A stretch of 64,000 nt of DNA from Marinobacter szutsaonensis (GCF_039523335.1 NZ_BAAAFC010000001.1:992001-1056000), one strand, 5' to 3'. Shown: positions 39,474 to 50,177, counted from the stretch's first letter. Notes: generated by a model from the sequence alone, not told the origin. Made by a program: numbers and translations.

Positions 39474-40442
39474 TCAGGCGCGCTCGAACGGGAACGCCAG
39501 CACGTCCGAGATATCGGCTGCTCCGAGCTTGAGCATGAGCAGCCGGTCCAGCCCCAGGGCGACCCCGGCGCAATCCGGCAGGCCCTGCTCCAACGCCGCC
39601 AGAAAGGCGTCGTCGATGGGCATTTCGGGTTTTCCAGACAATCGGCGTTGATGGTTATCCGCCTCGAACCGGCGCCGTTGTTCCACCGGATCGGTCAGCT
39701 CCCAGTAGCCGTTACACAGCTCCAGCCCCCGGACATACAGCTCGAAACGGTGCGCCACTGGGTAGCCCTGATGTTCCGATACCCGGGCCAGTGACGCCTG
39801 GGAAGCGGGATAACCGGTGATAAACACCGGGCGCTCAATGCCCAGGTTGGGCTCGACGGCAAAGCTCATCAACAGGTCCAGGCATCCATCCCGCCCCAGT
39901 CCTGCCAGCTGTTCCGGGTCCAGCCATTCCTCGCAGCGACGCATCAGCTCCCGCTCCGTGGACTCGAACGGGTCCACGTGCGCCCAGGCCTTTACGGCAT
40001 CCCGGTAATGCAGGATCTCCGGTCGCTCGCAACACAGCCATCCGCAGACCAGGTCGGAGACCTCGGTCATCAGCTCCCGGTCATCGAATCCCGGCCGGTA
40101 CCATTCCAGCATCGAGAACTCCGGGTTGTGGCGCCGCCCACGCTCACCATTGCGGAAGACCTTCGAGACCTGATAGATCGGACCAGCTCCGTCGGCCAGC
40201 AAGCGTTTCATATGGTATTCCGGGGAGGTTTGCAGCCACCCACCCTCGATGCCGGAGGCGGATACCTGCGCCGGGATGCCGTCCAGGTTCACGTCGGTCA
40301 CGCCGCAGCGCCCCAGCACCGGGGTTTCAACTTCCATCACCCCTCTTTGCGCAAAAAAGCCGCGCACAAACGCCAGTTGTTGTGCGCGGCTTTTCAGGGC
40401 AGCCTGCGAGGCAGCGGGCTGCCAGACAGGTTGATCAGTCAT
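39474..40442 (-). CDS. epmA: EF-P--(R)-beta-lysine ligase (PoxA/GenX)
   Basis: Lysyl-tRNA synthetase paralogue that attaches beta-lysine to EF-P Lys34. The 322-residue protein keeps class II motif 2 (KVFRNGERGRRHNPEFSMLEWYRPG region) and motif 3 (GVALGLDRLLML) but lacks an anticodon-binding domain. The N-terminus (VWQPAASQAALKSRAQQLAF) aligns with E. coli EpmA, so the start at 40442 is sound. Codons about 17-30 contain a full intrinsic terminator structure (40353-40394) facing the efp-epmA direction. It is 7 bp downstream of efp. Confidence 0.97.
   Translation of the reverse strand: MTDQPVWQPAASQAALKSRAQQLAFVRGFFAQRGVMEVETPVLGRCGVTDVNLDGIPAQVSASGIEGGWLQTSPEYHMKRLLADGAGPIYQVSKVFRNGERGRRHNPEFSMLEWYRPGFDDRELMTEVSDLVCGWLCCERPEILHYRDAVKAWAHVDPFESTERELMRRCEEWLDPEQLAGLGRDGCLDLLMSFAVEPNLGIERPVFITGYPASQASLARVSEHQGYPVAHRFELYVRGLELCNGYWELTDPVEQRRRFEADNHQRRLSGKPEMPIDDAFLAALEQGLPDCAGVALGLDRLLMLKLGAADISDVLAFPFERA
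40353..40394 (-). terminator. Intrinsic terminator embedded in the 5' coding part of epmA
   Basis: On the minus strand a perfect 15-bp stem AAAAGCCGCGCACAA/TTGTGCGCGGCTTTT (40380-40394 with 40355-40369) with a 10-nt loop is followed by T6 (A run 40353-40358). It lies 56 bp after the efp stop but within epmA codons about 17-30. The structure is canonical. Whether it ends transcription depends on whether ribosomes are translating epmA. Confidence 0.8.
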
Positions 40443-40449
40443 TGCCGAA

Positions 40450-41025
40450 TCAGCTGCTCTTGACGCGGCTGACGTACTCGCCGGTCCGGGTGTCGACCTT
40501 CAACACTTCACCGATGGTGATGAACAGGGGCACGTTGACCACGGCACCGGTGGACAGGGTGGCCGGCTTGGAGCCGCCCTGGGCGGTGTCGCCTTTCATG
40601 CCCGGATCGGTATCCACCACTTCCAACTCGACAAAGTTGGGCGGGGTCACGGTCAGAGGAGCACCGTTGTACAGGGTTACGGTGTAGACGTCCTGCTCCT
40701 TGAGCCACTTGACGGTATCGCCCACCGCCTTGGCGTCGGCCGGGTACTGTTCGAACGATCCGTCGGTTTTCATGAAGTGCCAGAACTCACCGTCGGTGTA
40801 GAGGTATTCCATGTCCTGGTCGATCACGTCGGCCGCCTCGAGGCTCTCGCCGGACTTGAAGGTCCGCTCCCAGACCCGGTTGGTCATCAGGTTCCGCAGT
40901 TTTACCCGGTTGAAGGCCTGGCCCTTGCCCGGTTTTACAAACTCGTTCTCGAGAATGATACAGGGGTCGCCATCCAGCAAAACCTTAAGACCGCCGCGGA
41001 ATTCGTTGGTAGAATATGAAGCCAT
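40450..41025 (-). CDS. efp: Elongation factor P
   Basis: EF-P relieves ribosome stalling at polyproline. The 191-residue protein carries the modification loop [13 protein letters not shown] with Lys34, the residue beta-lysylated by EpmA and EpmB, both encoded next to it. Start ATG 41025 (MASYSTNEF) has AGGTGG upstream; the six residues added by the longer frame lie over this site. Its start codon is only 45 bp from the divergent epmB start. Confidence 0.98.
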   Translation of the reverse strand: MASYSTNEFRGGLKVLLDGDPCIILENEFVKPGKGQAFNRVKLRNLMTNRVWERTFKSGESLEAADVIDQDMEYLYTDGEFWHFMKTDGSFEQYPADAKAVGDTVKWLKEQDVYTVTLYNGAPLTVTPPNFVELEVVDTDPGMKGDTAQGGSKPATLSTGAVVNVPLFITIGEVLKVDTRTGEYVSRVKSS

Positions 41026-41070
41026 GAAATGTCCACCTGACACAATGTCGTTAAAATTTCAAAGGTCGCT

Positions 41071-42111
41071 ATGATACAGCGAACCCCCGCCCGTATAGAA
41101 GCCCACATCCGTGAACAGGATTCCCGAAGCTGGCAGGAGCTGCTGTCAGGCTCGGTCACCACGCCCGAGGCGCTGCTGGAGCGGCTGAATCTGCCCGCCG
41201 AATCCTGGCTGGAGGGCGCGCGGGCCGGCCACCGGCTGTTTCCGATCCGGGTACCTGAGCCTTTCATCGCCCGCATGACGCCCGGAGACCCCGACGACCC
41301 GCTGCTGCGACAGGTACTGCCGCGAGTGGACGAGACGGCCGACGTTTCCGGTTTCATCCGGGATCCTCTGCAGGAGGACGGCGCCATCCAGACCACCGGG
41401 CTGATCCGAAAGTATCGTAGCAGGGCGCTGCTGATGGTCACCGGCCAGTGTGCCATCAATTGCCGCTATTGCTTCCGCCGGCATTTCCCCTACGAAGAGC
41501 AGCGCCTCACCCCCGAGGACAGGGACCAGGTGCTGCGCACGCTCAGGGACAGCCCGGAGATCAATGAGGTCATATTCAGCGGGGGCGATCCCCTGGCGGT
41601 CAATGACCGGCTGCTCGCCCGCTGGGCAGAGGACATCGCCAAGGTGCCCCACATCCGGAGGATCCGGCTGCACACCCGGCTGCCGGTGGTGATTCCCCAG
41701 CGTGTGTGCGACGCCCTGCTCAAGTGGCTCAGCAGCTCGCCGCTGCAGGTGGTCATCGTGCTGCACATCAACCACCCGGCCGAGATCGACACGCCGACCC
41801 GCCGGGCCCTGGGTTACCTGCGCGCAGCCGGAGCCACGCTGCTGAACCAGAGCGTTATCCTCAGGGGCATCAACGATACGGCGGACATCCTTGAGGATCT
41901 GAGTGAAACCCTGTTTGCGGCCGGAGTCATGCCCTACTACCTGCATGCCTTTGACCCGGTGGCCGGCGCACATCACTTCGACGTGGGCGATAATGAGGCC
42001 CGCGAGCTGGTGCGGGAGCTGCTCAAACGGCTACCCGGCTTCCTGGTTCCGAAACTGGTCAGAGAGGTTCCGGGCGAAGAAAGCAAGACGCCTCTGGACT
42101 TGTGGCCGTGA
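41071..42111 (+). CDS. epmB: EF-P lysine 2,3-aminomutase EpmB
   Basis: Radical SAM/PLP enzyme making (R)-beta-lysine for EF-P. The 346-residue protein has the cluster motif CAINCRYCFRRHFPY (C-x3-C-x2-C), FSGGDPL, and a C-terminal PGYLVPKLVREV-like segment (FLVPKLVREVPGEESKTPLD) typical of YjeK. AAAGG lies 5 nt before the ATG. It completes an epmA-efp-epmB modification cluster. Confidence 0.97.
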   Translation: MIQRTPARIEAHIREQDSRSWQELLSGSVTTPEALLERLNLPAESWLEGARAGHRLFPIRVPEPFIARMTPGDPDDPLLRQVLPRVDETADVSGFIRDPLQEDGAIQTTGLIRKYRSRALLMVTGQCAINCRYCFRRHFPYEEQRLTPEDRDQVLRTLRDSPEINEVIFSGGDPLAVNDRLLARWAEDIAKVPHIRRIRLHTRLPVVIPQRVCDALLKWLSSSPLQVVIVLHINHPAEIDTPTRRALGYLRAAGATLLNQSVILRGINDTADILEDLSETLFAAGVMPYYLHAFDPVAGAHHFDVGDNEARELVRELLKRLPGFLVPKLVREVPGEESKTPLDLWP

Positions 42112-42267
42112 GCGAGATCACAAACCTGGACGCCAATCACTTGCAAAAGTTTGTTAACTCGTGATCTTCTCGCTTTTCGTCGACCGTTTGCTATTTTACA
42201 GTCGACTATGGGTTACAAATAAAAACATAAGGGAAACCGACGGTGGCCCGGACATTGGCGCGAATTC

Positions 42268-44079
42268 ATGGAAGGCACGATTCTGAAACCTGATCTACGA
42301 GTACCGGAACAGAAAACCACGACCCTATCGTTTTGCGAAACGGCGCCGAAGCCCTTCCGCAACTGGGTGGCTCAGTTGCCCATGGCCAACATTGGTGAGG
42401 TGTCCCGGCAGCTCTACCATGCGATCATCGAGCTGAATCACCTATCGGTCGCGCCCCAGCAAAGATTGCAGTTCCTGGAACTGATCCGGGAGAAGATCCA
42501 TTTTGTCTGTAACGAACTGTCCCGGCATTACCTGGGCCTGGCCGTCGCCCTGCCCGAGAAGCAGCGCAAGATTGCCAACCTGGCTCAGGCCCTGCAGATG
42601 CATCTGGCGACCGGTTACAAGCTTTGCATCCTTGACGGCCTGGATAACGGCGGCCTGGACAGGAACCGCAAACCGGTCACCATGGCGATCCACCGGGCTA
42701 TCTCGGAGCTGTCCGCCACCATCCTGCGTTCCCACCAGCTTTACTGCCCCAGCCCGGCTCGAAGCTGGCTGGAGTGCCATCGTCTATACCGTTTCGCCTA
42801 CCGCAACGGCATGGCCCATCTTCAGGTGGAAGACAACACCCTGAAGGCCCGCCGTACCAGCTCCCTGGCCGACAGTTACAAGCGTGTTCTGTTACTCGGC
42901 TGCGCCCGCCCCAATCAGTTGCGGCAGTCCGAACTCAACCAGGCCTATGAGCTGTTCGAGACCTGGACGGAACACACCCAGTGTGGCCCGGATATTGGCG
43001 AAGACAGTCTGTTCGTGGTGAACATGGAGCGTGACAACCCTCCGATATACCGGAGCCTGCTCGACAACCGGCCCGGTGATGACAGCTTCGGTTTCGATAC
43101 CCGGGAGCTGTCCAACATGGTTTCCGAGACGCTCCAGGCCCGGCGCACGCACCAGGAGAAAGAAAATCCCCTGCGTATTCCGGCCAACATCAGCGACACC
43201 CTGCTGACGCACCTGAGCCAGGCCCTCGGCATCCTGGCCAAACGTAACTTCAACCGCATCGCCAGCCAGGGCACCCTGGAGGTCTGCGCCGGCCTCACCG
43301 CTGTCCATTATTTCATCTCCGGTGAAAAATCCTTCGCGGAGTTCGTCAGTGGTAATGCCAGCGCCCGAGAGGAAGAGGACAACCACTTCCTGACCGAATC
43401 GAAGAAAGCGGAAGATGCCTGGGCCGGCGCCCATGATGCCGGCCCCAGCGAGGAGCGGCATTCCTCCCCCGACACCCCGATCAACTTTCGCGGTGGCTAT
43501 TTCGGCAAGCCCGCTGCAGATCCGATTCCGGAGAAGAATCTGCCCCGCTCCCACCAGGCCCTTCTGATCAACACCAGCCCTGGCGGCTACTGTGTTGGCT
43601 GGGAAACCAATGTGCCCCCGTCCATCCAGGCCGGCGAGATTCTCGGCGTGCGGGAACAGAAATCCCATCCCTGGAGCGTCGCCGTTGTGCGCTGGATCCG
43701 CCAGGTCAAACACCAGGGCACCCAGGTAGGCATTGAACTACTGGCTCCCAGCGCCGCGCCCTGCGGTGTCCGGTTGCTCCAGAAGATCGGCAACAACAGC
43801 GAATACCTCCGGGGTTTGCTGCTGCCGGAAATCAGCGTGGTCAACCAGGCCGCCACCCTGATCACTCCCCGGCTACCGTTCCAGTCAGGGAGCAGGATTT
43901 CCCTCCTGCACGATGGCAGGCAGGACCAGGGAACGCTCGGTCGCAAGGTGTCTTCCACCGGCAGTATCAGCCAGTTCGAACTGAAGCTTCAGAACAATAC
44001 CGCGCTGAACATCGCCAGCCAGGCCGACACGCCGGTGGCCAGTGAGGATGAGTTTGATTCGCTGTGGCCGTCTCTCTGA
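42268..44079 (+). CDS. fimW: FimW-like c-di-GMP effector (PilZ-related) upstream of fimX
   Basis: A 603-residue cytoplasmic protein without membrane segments. By position (directly before fimX, then serB and parC) it corresponds to Pseudomonas FimW, a c-di-GMP-binding protein needed for surface-triggered type IV pilus activity. The N-terminal 300 residues are helical. In the second half a PilZ-like pair may be present: R-N-F-N-R (326-330) and N-T-S-P-G-G (435-440, the NxSxxG motif), but they are unusually far apart, and an acidic linker (about 365-400) intervenes. The start codon lacks a good ribosome binding site. The orthology call rests on memory of the Pseudomonas gene order. Confidence 0.75.
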   Translation: MEGTILKPDLRVPEQKTTTLSFCETAPKPFRNWVAQLPMANIGEVSRQLYHAIIELNHLSVAPQQRLQFLELIREKIHFVCNELSRHYLGLAVALPEKQRKIANLAQALQMHLATGYKLCILDGLDNGGLDRNRKPVTMAIHRAISELSATILRSHQLYCPSPARSWLECHRLYRFAYRNGMAHLQVEDNTLKARRTSSLADSYKRVLLLGCARPNQLRQSELNQAYELFETWTEHTQCGPDIGEDSLFVVNMERDNPPIYRSLLDNRPGDDSFGFDTRELSNMVSETLQARRTHQEKENPLRIPANISDTLLTHLSQALGILAKRNFNRIASQGTLEVCAGLTAVHYFISGEKSFAEFVSGNASAREEEDNHFLTESKKAEDAWAGAHDAGPSEERHSSPDTPINFRGGYFGKPAADPIPEKNLPRSHQALLINTSPGGYCVGWETNVPPSIQAGEILGVREQKSHPWSVAVVRWIRQVKHQGTQVGIELLAPSAAPCGVRLLQKIGNNSEYLRGLLLPEISVVNQAATLITPRLPFQSGSRISLLHDGRQDQGTLGRKVSSTGSISQFELKLQNNTALNIASQADTPVASEDEFDSLWPSL

Positions 44080-44274
44080 TAAGCGAGACCCAGGTAGCGA
44101 ACTGGCCAAACAGAGGGTTGTTATTACCCCCTAACCCCTGCATCATTCTGCATAAGTGACAGACCGGCCTCTGACTCTCGGCAAGCAGTTTTCCTCAAGG
44201 CACTGTTTTACAAGCAGATCTTAATGCTGCCCCGGAGCCGGCTCCGCAAACGAGTAGCACGAGACGTCTTACGA

Positions 44275-46359
44275 ATGCAGAAAAAGAACGCCACAGTACA
44301 CCTGCTGATTCTTGATCCATCTCAAAATGATGCCGAATCACTGGTCAGCCTGCTGAGGAATTCCGGGAAGGCCACACGAGCCCACCGCATCACCTCGGAA
44401 GAAGATCTCGAAGAGGTGCTGAAAACCGGCAACTGGGATCTTTTGCTGGCCCGGGATGTGGGCGATGAATTCGGTGCCGACGAGGCCCTGGCGATGGTTC
44501 GCCGGATGGACAAGGATATCCCGTTCATCCTGCTGATGACCGAAGAAAGCCGGGAACGGAAAGTTGGCATCATGAAGGCCGGCGCCCAGGACGCAGTGCC
44601 GTTCGACTATTCGGATCAGCTGGTGCTGACGGTCAACCGTGAGATTTCCGCTCTGGAAGAGCGCCGGCGCCGGCGCGTGCTGGAGTCCCACCTCCGGGAG
44701 GCGGAACAGCGCTGCCAACTGCTGCTGGAAAGCTCCAAGGATGCCATTGCCTACATCAATGACGGCATGCATATCTATGCCAACCAGTCCTACATGGACT
44801 TCCTCGGCTACGACGATATCGATGACCTGATCTGCATTCCGGTCCTCGATACGCTCACACCCGAAAGCCAGGAGCGGTACAAGGAATTCATGAAGCGCTT
44901 CGCCGATAAGGGCGAAGACGGCATGACCCTCAACTGTACGGCACGGCGCAGTGATGACCAGGAACTGAAGGTCACCATGAGCGTGTCTTCGGCCACCTAC
45001 GATGGTGAATTCTGCACCCAGATTGTACTCCAGCCCGAGCACAGCGATGCCGAACTGGAGGAGAAGCTGCGCCAGATCAGCAGCCAGGATCTGCTCACCG
45101 GCCTGTATAACCGGCAGTACCTGATGGACGCCCTTTCAGAAACCATCGCCCGGGCCGGCAAGGACAACCAGACCGGGGCCCTGGCCTACATCGCGCTCGA
45201 TAACTTCATTACCATGAAGGGGCAGGTAGGTATCGCCGGCGCCGATCTGCTCCTGGGTGACCTGGCGGCACTGCTGAAGGAAACCGCAGGAGAGGATGCC
45301 ACCCTGGCGCGGCTGAGTGATGATGCCTTCTGCATGATGTGCCTGCCCTGCGATGAAAAATCCATGGCCGATCGGGCGGAAGGGGTTCGTAAGGCCATCG
45401 AGGACAACCTGTTCGACATCAACGGGAAAACCGTTCCGATGACGGTCAGTATCGGTGTGGCAGCAATTACCGAAAACTCACCGAAGGCCGAAGAACTGCT
45501 CGGCCGCGCGCACACTGCCTCCTCCGATGTCAAAAAGCAGGAAGGCCATGCCCAGGGCAACGGGGTGCTGGTCTACAACCCGGCAGACTACGAAACCCTC
45601 GATTCCAGCAACTCCGTGGAGGCTATCCAGAAAGCCCTCGAGGACAACAGTTTCCGTCTTCTGTTCCAGCCGATTATCAACCTACGCGGTGAAGGCGAGG
45701 AGCACTACGAAGCCTTCGTGCGCATGCTCGACAAGGACGGCGAGGAAATCTCGCCCTATGACTTCCTGCCGCCCGTGGGCCCGAACGAAACCGCGATCAA
45801 GATCGATCGCTGGGTGATCCTGAACACGATAAAGCAGTTGGCCAACCATCGTTCCCACGGCCACGACACTCGCCTGTTCGTCAATATCACGGCAGAGACC
45901 CTCCAGGATAAGACCTTTACTCCCTGGCTGAGCGTGGCCCTGAAGGCGGCGAGACTGCCCGGCGATGTCCTGATCCTCCAGGTTCGGGAGGGGGATGCCA
46001 ACAACTACATGAAGCAGGCCAAGGAATTTACCCGGGCGGTTCATGAGCTGCACTGCAAGGTGTCAATTTCCCAGTTCGGCTGTGCCCTGAACCCCTTCAA
46101 CACCTTCAAGCATGTGAACGCGGACTTTGTGAAACTGGACGGTTCCTTCACCGAGGAGCTCCAGAAGAGCGACGATGCCAAGGCCCAGGTGAAAGAAATG
46201 ATCAAGACGCTGCAGAATTCCGGCAAGCTCTCGATCATTCCGCTGGTGGAGAACGCCAGTATCCTGGCCACACTCTGGCAGGCGGGCGTGAACTATATCC
46301 AGGGCTACTACCTGCAGGCCCCGGCCCCGGAAATGAACTACGATTTCGGCGAGGGCTGA
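44275..46359 (+). CDS. fimX: FimX-like REC-PAS-GGDEF-EAL c-di-GMP effector for type IV pili
   Basis: The 694-residue protein has an N-terminal receiver-like domain (about 1-120), a PAS domain (about 140-255), a GGDEF domain (about 265-430) and an EAL domain (about 445-690). The signature loops are degenerate: RLSDDAF in place of GGDEF and YEAFVRM in place of the EAL triplet. This is the pattern of FimX, which binds c-di-GMP in its inactive EAL domain and controls polar pilus assembly. ATG 44275 (MQKKNATVHLLIL) is chosen to match family N-termini; ATG 44224 would add 17 basic residues. Neither has a strong ribosome binding site. Confidence 0.88.
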   Translation: MQKKNATVHLLILDPSQNDAESLVSLLRNSGKATRAHRITSEEDLEEVLKTGNWDLLLARDVGDEFGADEALAMVRRMDKDIPFILLMTEESRERKVGIMKAGAQDAVPFDYSDQLVLTVNREISALEERRRRRVLESHLREAEQRCQLLLESSKDAIAYINDGMHIYANQSYMDFLGYDDIDDLICIPVLDTLTPESQERYKEFMKRFADKGEDGMTLNCTARRSDDQELKVTMSVSSATYDGEFCTQIVLQPEHSDAELEEKLRQISSQDLLTGLYNRQYLMDALSETIARAGKDNQTGALAYIALDNFITMKGQVGIAGADLLLGDLAALLKETAGEDATLARLSDDAFCMMCLPCDEKSMADRAEGVRKAIEDNLFDINGKTVPMTVSIGVAAITENSPKAEELLGRAHTASSDVKKQEGHAQGNGVLVYNPADYETLDSSNSVEAIQKALEDNSFRLLFQPIINLRGEGEEHYEAFVRMLDKDGEEISPYDFLPPVGPNETAIKIDRWVILNTIKQLANHRSHGHDTRLFVNITAETLQDKTFTPWLSVALKAARLPGDVLILQVREGDANNYMKQAKEFTRAVHELHCKVSISQFGCALNPFNTFKHVNADFVKLDGSFTEELQKSDDAKAQVKEMIKTLQNSGKLSIIPLVENASILATLWQAGVNYIQGYYLQAPAPEMNYDFGEG

Positions 46360-46364
46360 GAAAC

Positions 46365-46392
46365 AACAAGGGCGCCAGTTGGCGCCCTTGTT
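46365..46392. terminator. Bidirectional terminator between fimX and serB
   Basis: A perfect 12-bp stem AACAAGGGCGCC/GGCGCCCTTGTT with loop AGTT (46377-46380), between convergent stop codons. Confidence 0.85.
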
Positions 46393-46411
46393 CATTCCAG
46401 CTTACCTGCCT

Positions 46412-47644
46412 TCAGAACTCCGAATCCTGCAGGGTCTGGGTGGTTTCCCGCTCCCTGAAGCCGATCAGATAGAGAATCGCGTCCAGACCCAGGGTCGAGA
46501 TCGAGTGACGGGCAGATTCCTTTACCAGCGGCTTGGCCCGGAACGCCACCCCGAGGCCCGCCTGGCTCAGCATGGGCAGGTCATTGGCACCATCCCCGAC
46601 GGCAATTACCTGCTCCCGGGAAATGTGCTCTTTCTCCGCAATCTCCAACAGTAGTTCCGCCTTGCGCTTGCCATCGACGATCTGCCCGGCGACCCGTCCG
46701 GTCACCTTGCCATCCTCGACGTCCAGCTCGTTGGCATAGATGTAATCGATCCCCAGCTTACGCTGGAGGTGCCGCGCGAAATAGGTGAAGCCACCGGACA
46801 GGATCGCTGTGCGGTACCCCAGGGCCTTGAGGCTGCGAATCAGGTGCTCGGCGCCCTCGGTCATGCGCAAGCGGGCCGCGATACCCTCAAGTACCGACTC
46901 GTCCAGCCCCTTGAGCAGCGCCAGGCGCTCGGCAAAGCTCTGACTGAAGTCCAGCTCCCCCTGCATCGCCCTTTCGGTGATCTCCGCCACCTGGGGCCCG
47001 ACGCCGGCCTCCAGCGCCAGCTCGTCGATCACCTCGGCCTCGATCAGGGTGGAATCCATGTCGAACACCACCAGGCGCCGGTTACGGCGGAAGATGGAAT
47101 CCTCCTGGAAGGCAATGTCCACGTTCATCTCACTGGCGATCTGCAGGAAATCCGCCCGGAGCTGCTCCAGATCCGAGGGCGTTCCGCGAACAGAGAACTC
47201 CACGCAGGCAATGCGGTTCTCCGAGGGGTCCAGGGACGGCCGGCCCGACAACCGGGAGATGTTGTCGATGTTCAGTCCGTGGCGCGCGGTGATCGCGGAA
47301 ACCCGGGCAATCTGTTCCGCCTTGATGTCCCGGGCCAGCAGGGTAACGATGTAGCAGGCGCGATTCCGGCCGGCTGCCCAGGCCTGGTATTCCTTCTCGG
47401 TAATGGGCGCAAAGTGGACCTGGAGGTCCAGGGCATGCAGGCGGAACAGCAGGTCCCGGATCACCGGGGAGGATTTGGACTCGTCGGGAATCTCGATCAG
47501 GATGCCCCAGGTCAGGTGATCGTGGATCACCGCCTGGCCGATATCCAGGATCCGCACGTGATAGCGGCCCATGATGCCGGTAATCTCAGAAGTCAGCCCC
47601 GGCTTGTCACGCCCGGAGACGTTAATAAGTACCAGTTCACTCAC
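46412..47644 (-). CDS. serB: Phosphoserine phosphatase with N-terminal ACT domains
   Basis: Last step of serine synthesis. The 410-residue protein has two ACT-type domains (about 1-80 and 95-175) and a HAD phosphatase with nucleophile motif [11 protein letters not shown] (D195, D197), the LSGGFTYFA motif and [12 protein letters not shown]. The long two-ACT form is the one found in Pseudomonas and mycobacteria. The start overlaps the parC stop by 8 bp, so parC-serB are coupled. Confidence 0.97.
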   Translation of the reverse strand: MSELVLINVSGRDKPGLTSEITGIMGRYHVRILDIGQAVIHDHLTWGILIEIPDESKSSPVIRDLLFRLHALDLQVHFAPITEKEYQAWAAGRNRACYIVTLLARDIKAEQIARVSAITARHGLNIDNISRLSGRPSLDPSENRIACVEFSVRGTPSDLEQLRADFLQIASEMNVDIAFQEDSIFRRNRRLVVFDMDSTLIEAEVIDELALEAGVGPQVAEITERAMQGELDFSQSFAERLALLKGLDESVLEGIAARLRMTEGAEHLIRSLKALGYRTAILSGGFTYFARHLQRKLGIDYIYANELDVEDGKVTGRVAGQIVDGKRKAELLLEIAEKEHISREQVIAVGDGANDLPMLSQAGLGVAFRAKPLVKESARHSISTLGLDAILYLIGFRERETTQTLQDSEF

Positions 47645-49931
47645 TGTCGGAGCTCTCCTCTTGTCCGGCCCGTGCCGCCGAAGGAATCACGTCAATGGCA
47701 TCAACCCGCTGCAAGCCCCGGGGCAGCTTGTGGCCGCGCCGGCCGCGCTCACCCAGGTAATGCTCCAGGTCACTGAACTGCAACCCCATCTTGCGTTTAC
47801 CGGCCCGGATCTCAAGCTGGTCGTCTTCGGCAAATACCGCCACGGCCACCACGAATTCCTCCCGGTTCTGAACTCTCGCCGAAGGGATACTGATGATCTT
47901 GTTGCCCTTGCCCTTCGCCAGTTCCGGCAACTCGTTCAGGGGGAATACCAGCATCCGCCCCTCGTTGGAAATGGCGGCAAGGTAGAGGGTCTTGTCGGCC
48001 CTGGGCACCATCACCGGGGGCATGATCTTCGCTCCCTTGGGCACTGACACCACGGCCTTGCCATTGCGGTTTTTGCTGATCATGTCCTGCAGCGAGGTGA
48101 CAAACCCATAGCCACCGTCGGTCACCAGCAGAGCCTTGCTGGCCGGATCACCCATCAACAGTCCCGCAAAAGCGGCGCCGGATGGAGGGTTGATGCGGCC
48201 GGTCAAGGGTTCGCCCTGCCCCCTCGCCGAGGGCAATGAGTGCGCCATCAGGGCATAGGCACGGCCGGTGGAGTCCAGGAAGATCGCCTGCTGGTTGTTG
48301 CGGCCACGGGCGGCCAGGGCAAAGCGGTCACCGGCCTTGTAGCTCAGGCCTTCAGGCTCGATGTCATGGCCCTTGGCCGCGCGCACCCAGCCCTTCTCCG
48401 AGAGCACCACGGTGACCGGATCGTTGGAGACCAGGTCCACTTCACTGAAGGCACGGGCCTCCTCACGCTCCACAATGGGCGAGCGACGGTCGTCCCCGAA
48501 GGTCTCTGCGTCCTGTTGCAGTTCGGTCTTGATCAGCTCCCGGAGCCGGTCCTCGGAGCCCAGGATCGCCTGCAGCTCGTCCCGCTCGGCGGACAGTTCG
48601 TCCTGTTCGCCCCGGATCTTCATTTCTTCCAGTTTAGCCAAATGGCGCAATTTCAGCTCGAGGATAGCCTCCGCCTGCTCCGGTGAGAGCCCGAACCGGG
48701 CCATCAGCTCGTTCTTGGGCTTATCCTCGTAGCGGATGATCTCGATCACTTCATCGATATTCAGGTAGGCGACCAGCAAACCCTCGAGGATGTGCAGCCG
48801 GGCCAACACCTTGTCCAGGCGGTGCTGGAGACGGCGGGTGACCGTGGTGCGACGGAACGCCAGCCACTCGGTCAGGATCTGGTGCAGCCCCTTCACGCCC
48901 GGGCGGCCATCGTTACCAATGACGTTGATATTGACCCGGTAGGTCTTCTCCAGGTCGGTACTGGCAAACAGGTGGGCCATCAGCCCGTCCAGGTCGACGC
49001 GGTTGGAGCGCGGTACAATCACCAGTCGGGTCGGGTTCTCGTGATCGGATTCATCCCGAAGGTCCGCCACCATCGGCAATTTCTTGGTCTGCATCTGCTG
49101 GGCAATTTGCTCGAGCACCCGGTTGCCGGAGACCTGGTGCGGCAGGTCGGTGACCACCACTTCGCCACTTTCCCGAATCCACCGGGCCCGCATGCGCAGG
49201 GAACCGCGACCGGTCTCGTACATCTGGCGGATGTCCTTGCGGGGCGTGATGATCTCCGCCCGGGTCGGGAAATCCGGCCCCTTGATGTGCTCACACAGCT
49301 CGTCAACACCGGCCTCTGGCTTGTCCAGCAAGCGGATACAGGCAGCGGTCACCTCCCGGACGTTGTGCGGCGGGATATCGGTAGCCATCCCCACCGCGAT
49401 CCCGGTGGTGCCATTCAGCAGCACGTGCGGCAACCGAGCCGGCAGCACCGAGGGCTCCTCCATGGTGCCGTCGAAGTTCGGCACCCAGTCCACCGTCCCC
49501 TGCCCCAGCTCGCTGAGCAGCACCTCCGCGAAGGGAGCCAGCCGCGACTCGGTGTAACGCATGGCGGCGAAGGACTTGGGATCATCCGGAGAACCCCAGT
49601 TACCCTGCCCGTCCACCAGCGGATAGCGGTAGGAGAAGGGCTGGGCCATGAGCACCATGGCCTCGTAGCAGGCGCTGTCACCGTGGGGGTGAAACTTACC
49701 CAGGACATCACCAACGGTACGGGCGGACTTCTTGTACTTGGAGGTGGACTTGAGCCCGAGCTCCGACATGGCATAGACAATCCGCCGCTGGACCGGCTTC
49801 AGTCCGTCCCCGACGTTGGGCAAGGCCCGATCGAGGATGACGTACATGGAGTAATCGAGATAGGCCTTCTCCGTGTAATCCCTTAGCGAGACGCGCTCGA
49901 AGCCTTCATCGGTGGTCTGAAATTCTGGCAT
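47637..49931 (-). CDS. parC: DNA topoisomerase IV subunit A
   Basis: Decatenating type II topoisomerase. The 764-residue subunit has catalytic Tyr126 in AAMRYTES and the GyrA-like C-terminal beta-propeller. The quinolone-determining stretch [12 protein letters not shown] keeps Ser86 and Glu90 (equivalent to E. coli Ser80 and Glu84), so no classic resistance substitution is seen here. AAGGGG precedes the ATG. parE is 5.4 kb away with unrelated genes in between. Confidence 0.98.
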   Translation of the reverse strand: MPEFQTTDEGFERVSLRDYTEKAYLDYSMYVILDRALPNVGDGLKPVQRRIVYAMSELGLKSTSKYKKSARTVGDVLGKFHPHGDSACYEAMVLMAQPFSYRYPLVDGQGNWGSPDDPKSFAAMRYTESRLAPFAEVLLSELGQGTVDWVPNFDGTMEEPSVLPARLPHVLLNGTTGIAVGMATDIPPHNVREVTAACIRLLDKPEAGVDELCEHIKGPDFPTRAEIITPRKDIRQMYETGRGSLRMRARWIRESGEVVVTDLPHQVSGNRVLEQIAQQMQTKKLPMVADLRDESDHENPTRLVIVPRSNRVDLDGLMAHLFASTDLEKTYRVNINVIGNDGRPGVKGLHQILTEWLAFRRTTVTRRLQHRLDKVLARLHILEGLLVAYLNIDEVIEIIRYEDKPKNELMARFGLSPEQAEAILELKLRHLAKLEEMKIRGEQDELSAERDELQAILGSEDRLRELIKTELQQDAETFGDDRRSPIVEREEARAFSEVDLVSNDPVTVVLSEKGWVRAAKGHDIEPEGLSYKAGDRFALAARGRNNQQAIFLDSTGRAYALMAHSLPSARGQGEPLTGRINPPSGAAFAGLLMGDPASKALLVTDGGYGFVTSLQDMISKNRNGKAVVSVPKGAKIMPPVMVPRADKTLYLAAISNEGRMLVFPLNELPELAKGKGNKIISIPSARVQNREEFVVAVAVFAEDDQLEIRAGKRKMGLQFSDLEHYLGERGRRGHKLPRGLQRVDAIDVIPSAARAGQEESSDSE

Positions 49932-50177
49932 GGATGCCCCTTTTGCCTGAATTGCCTGTTGTTTGGAATGGCTGTGATGCTACTCTCCGCGCCCCCGAAT
50001 TACACGGGGGCAGAGGAAGAAGGCACATTATATGGACGCAGGGGCGGATACACCAATCCATTGCTGATCTGGTGAGGGTGCGCAAACGCCAATAGCGGAA
50101 TTCCCGCATGGAGAGACTGTAAGGGTCGCCGTATTCTCACCAACAGTTAGTTTCCACTCCCGAACAAGCGGAACACT

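Noticed and set aside
42243..42293. A 16-codon frame (GTG start) overlapping the fimW start, preceded by AAGGGA
   Set aside because: Ribosome binding site spacing is acceptable, but the frame is short, overlaps fimW and has no terminator or other support.
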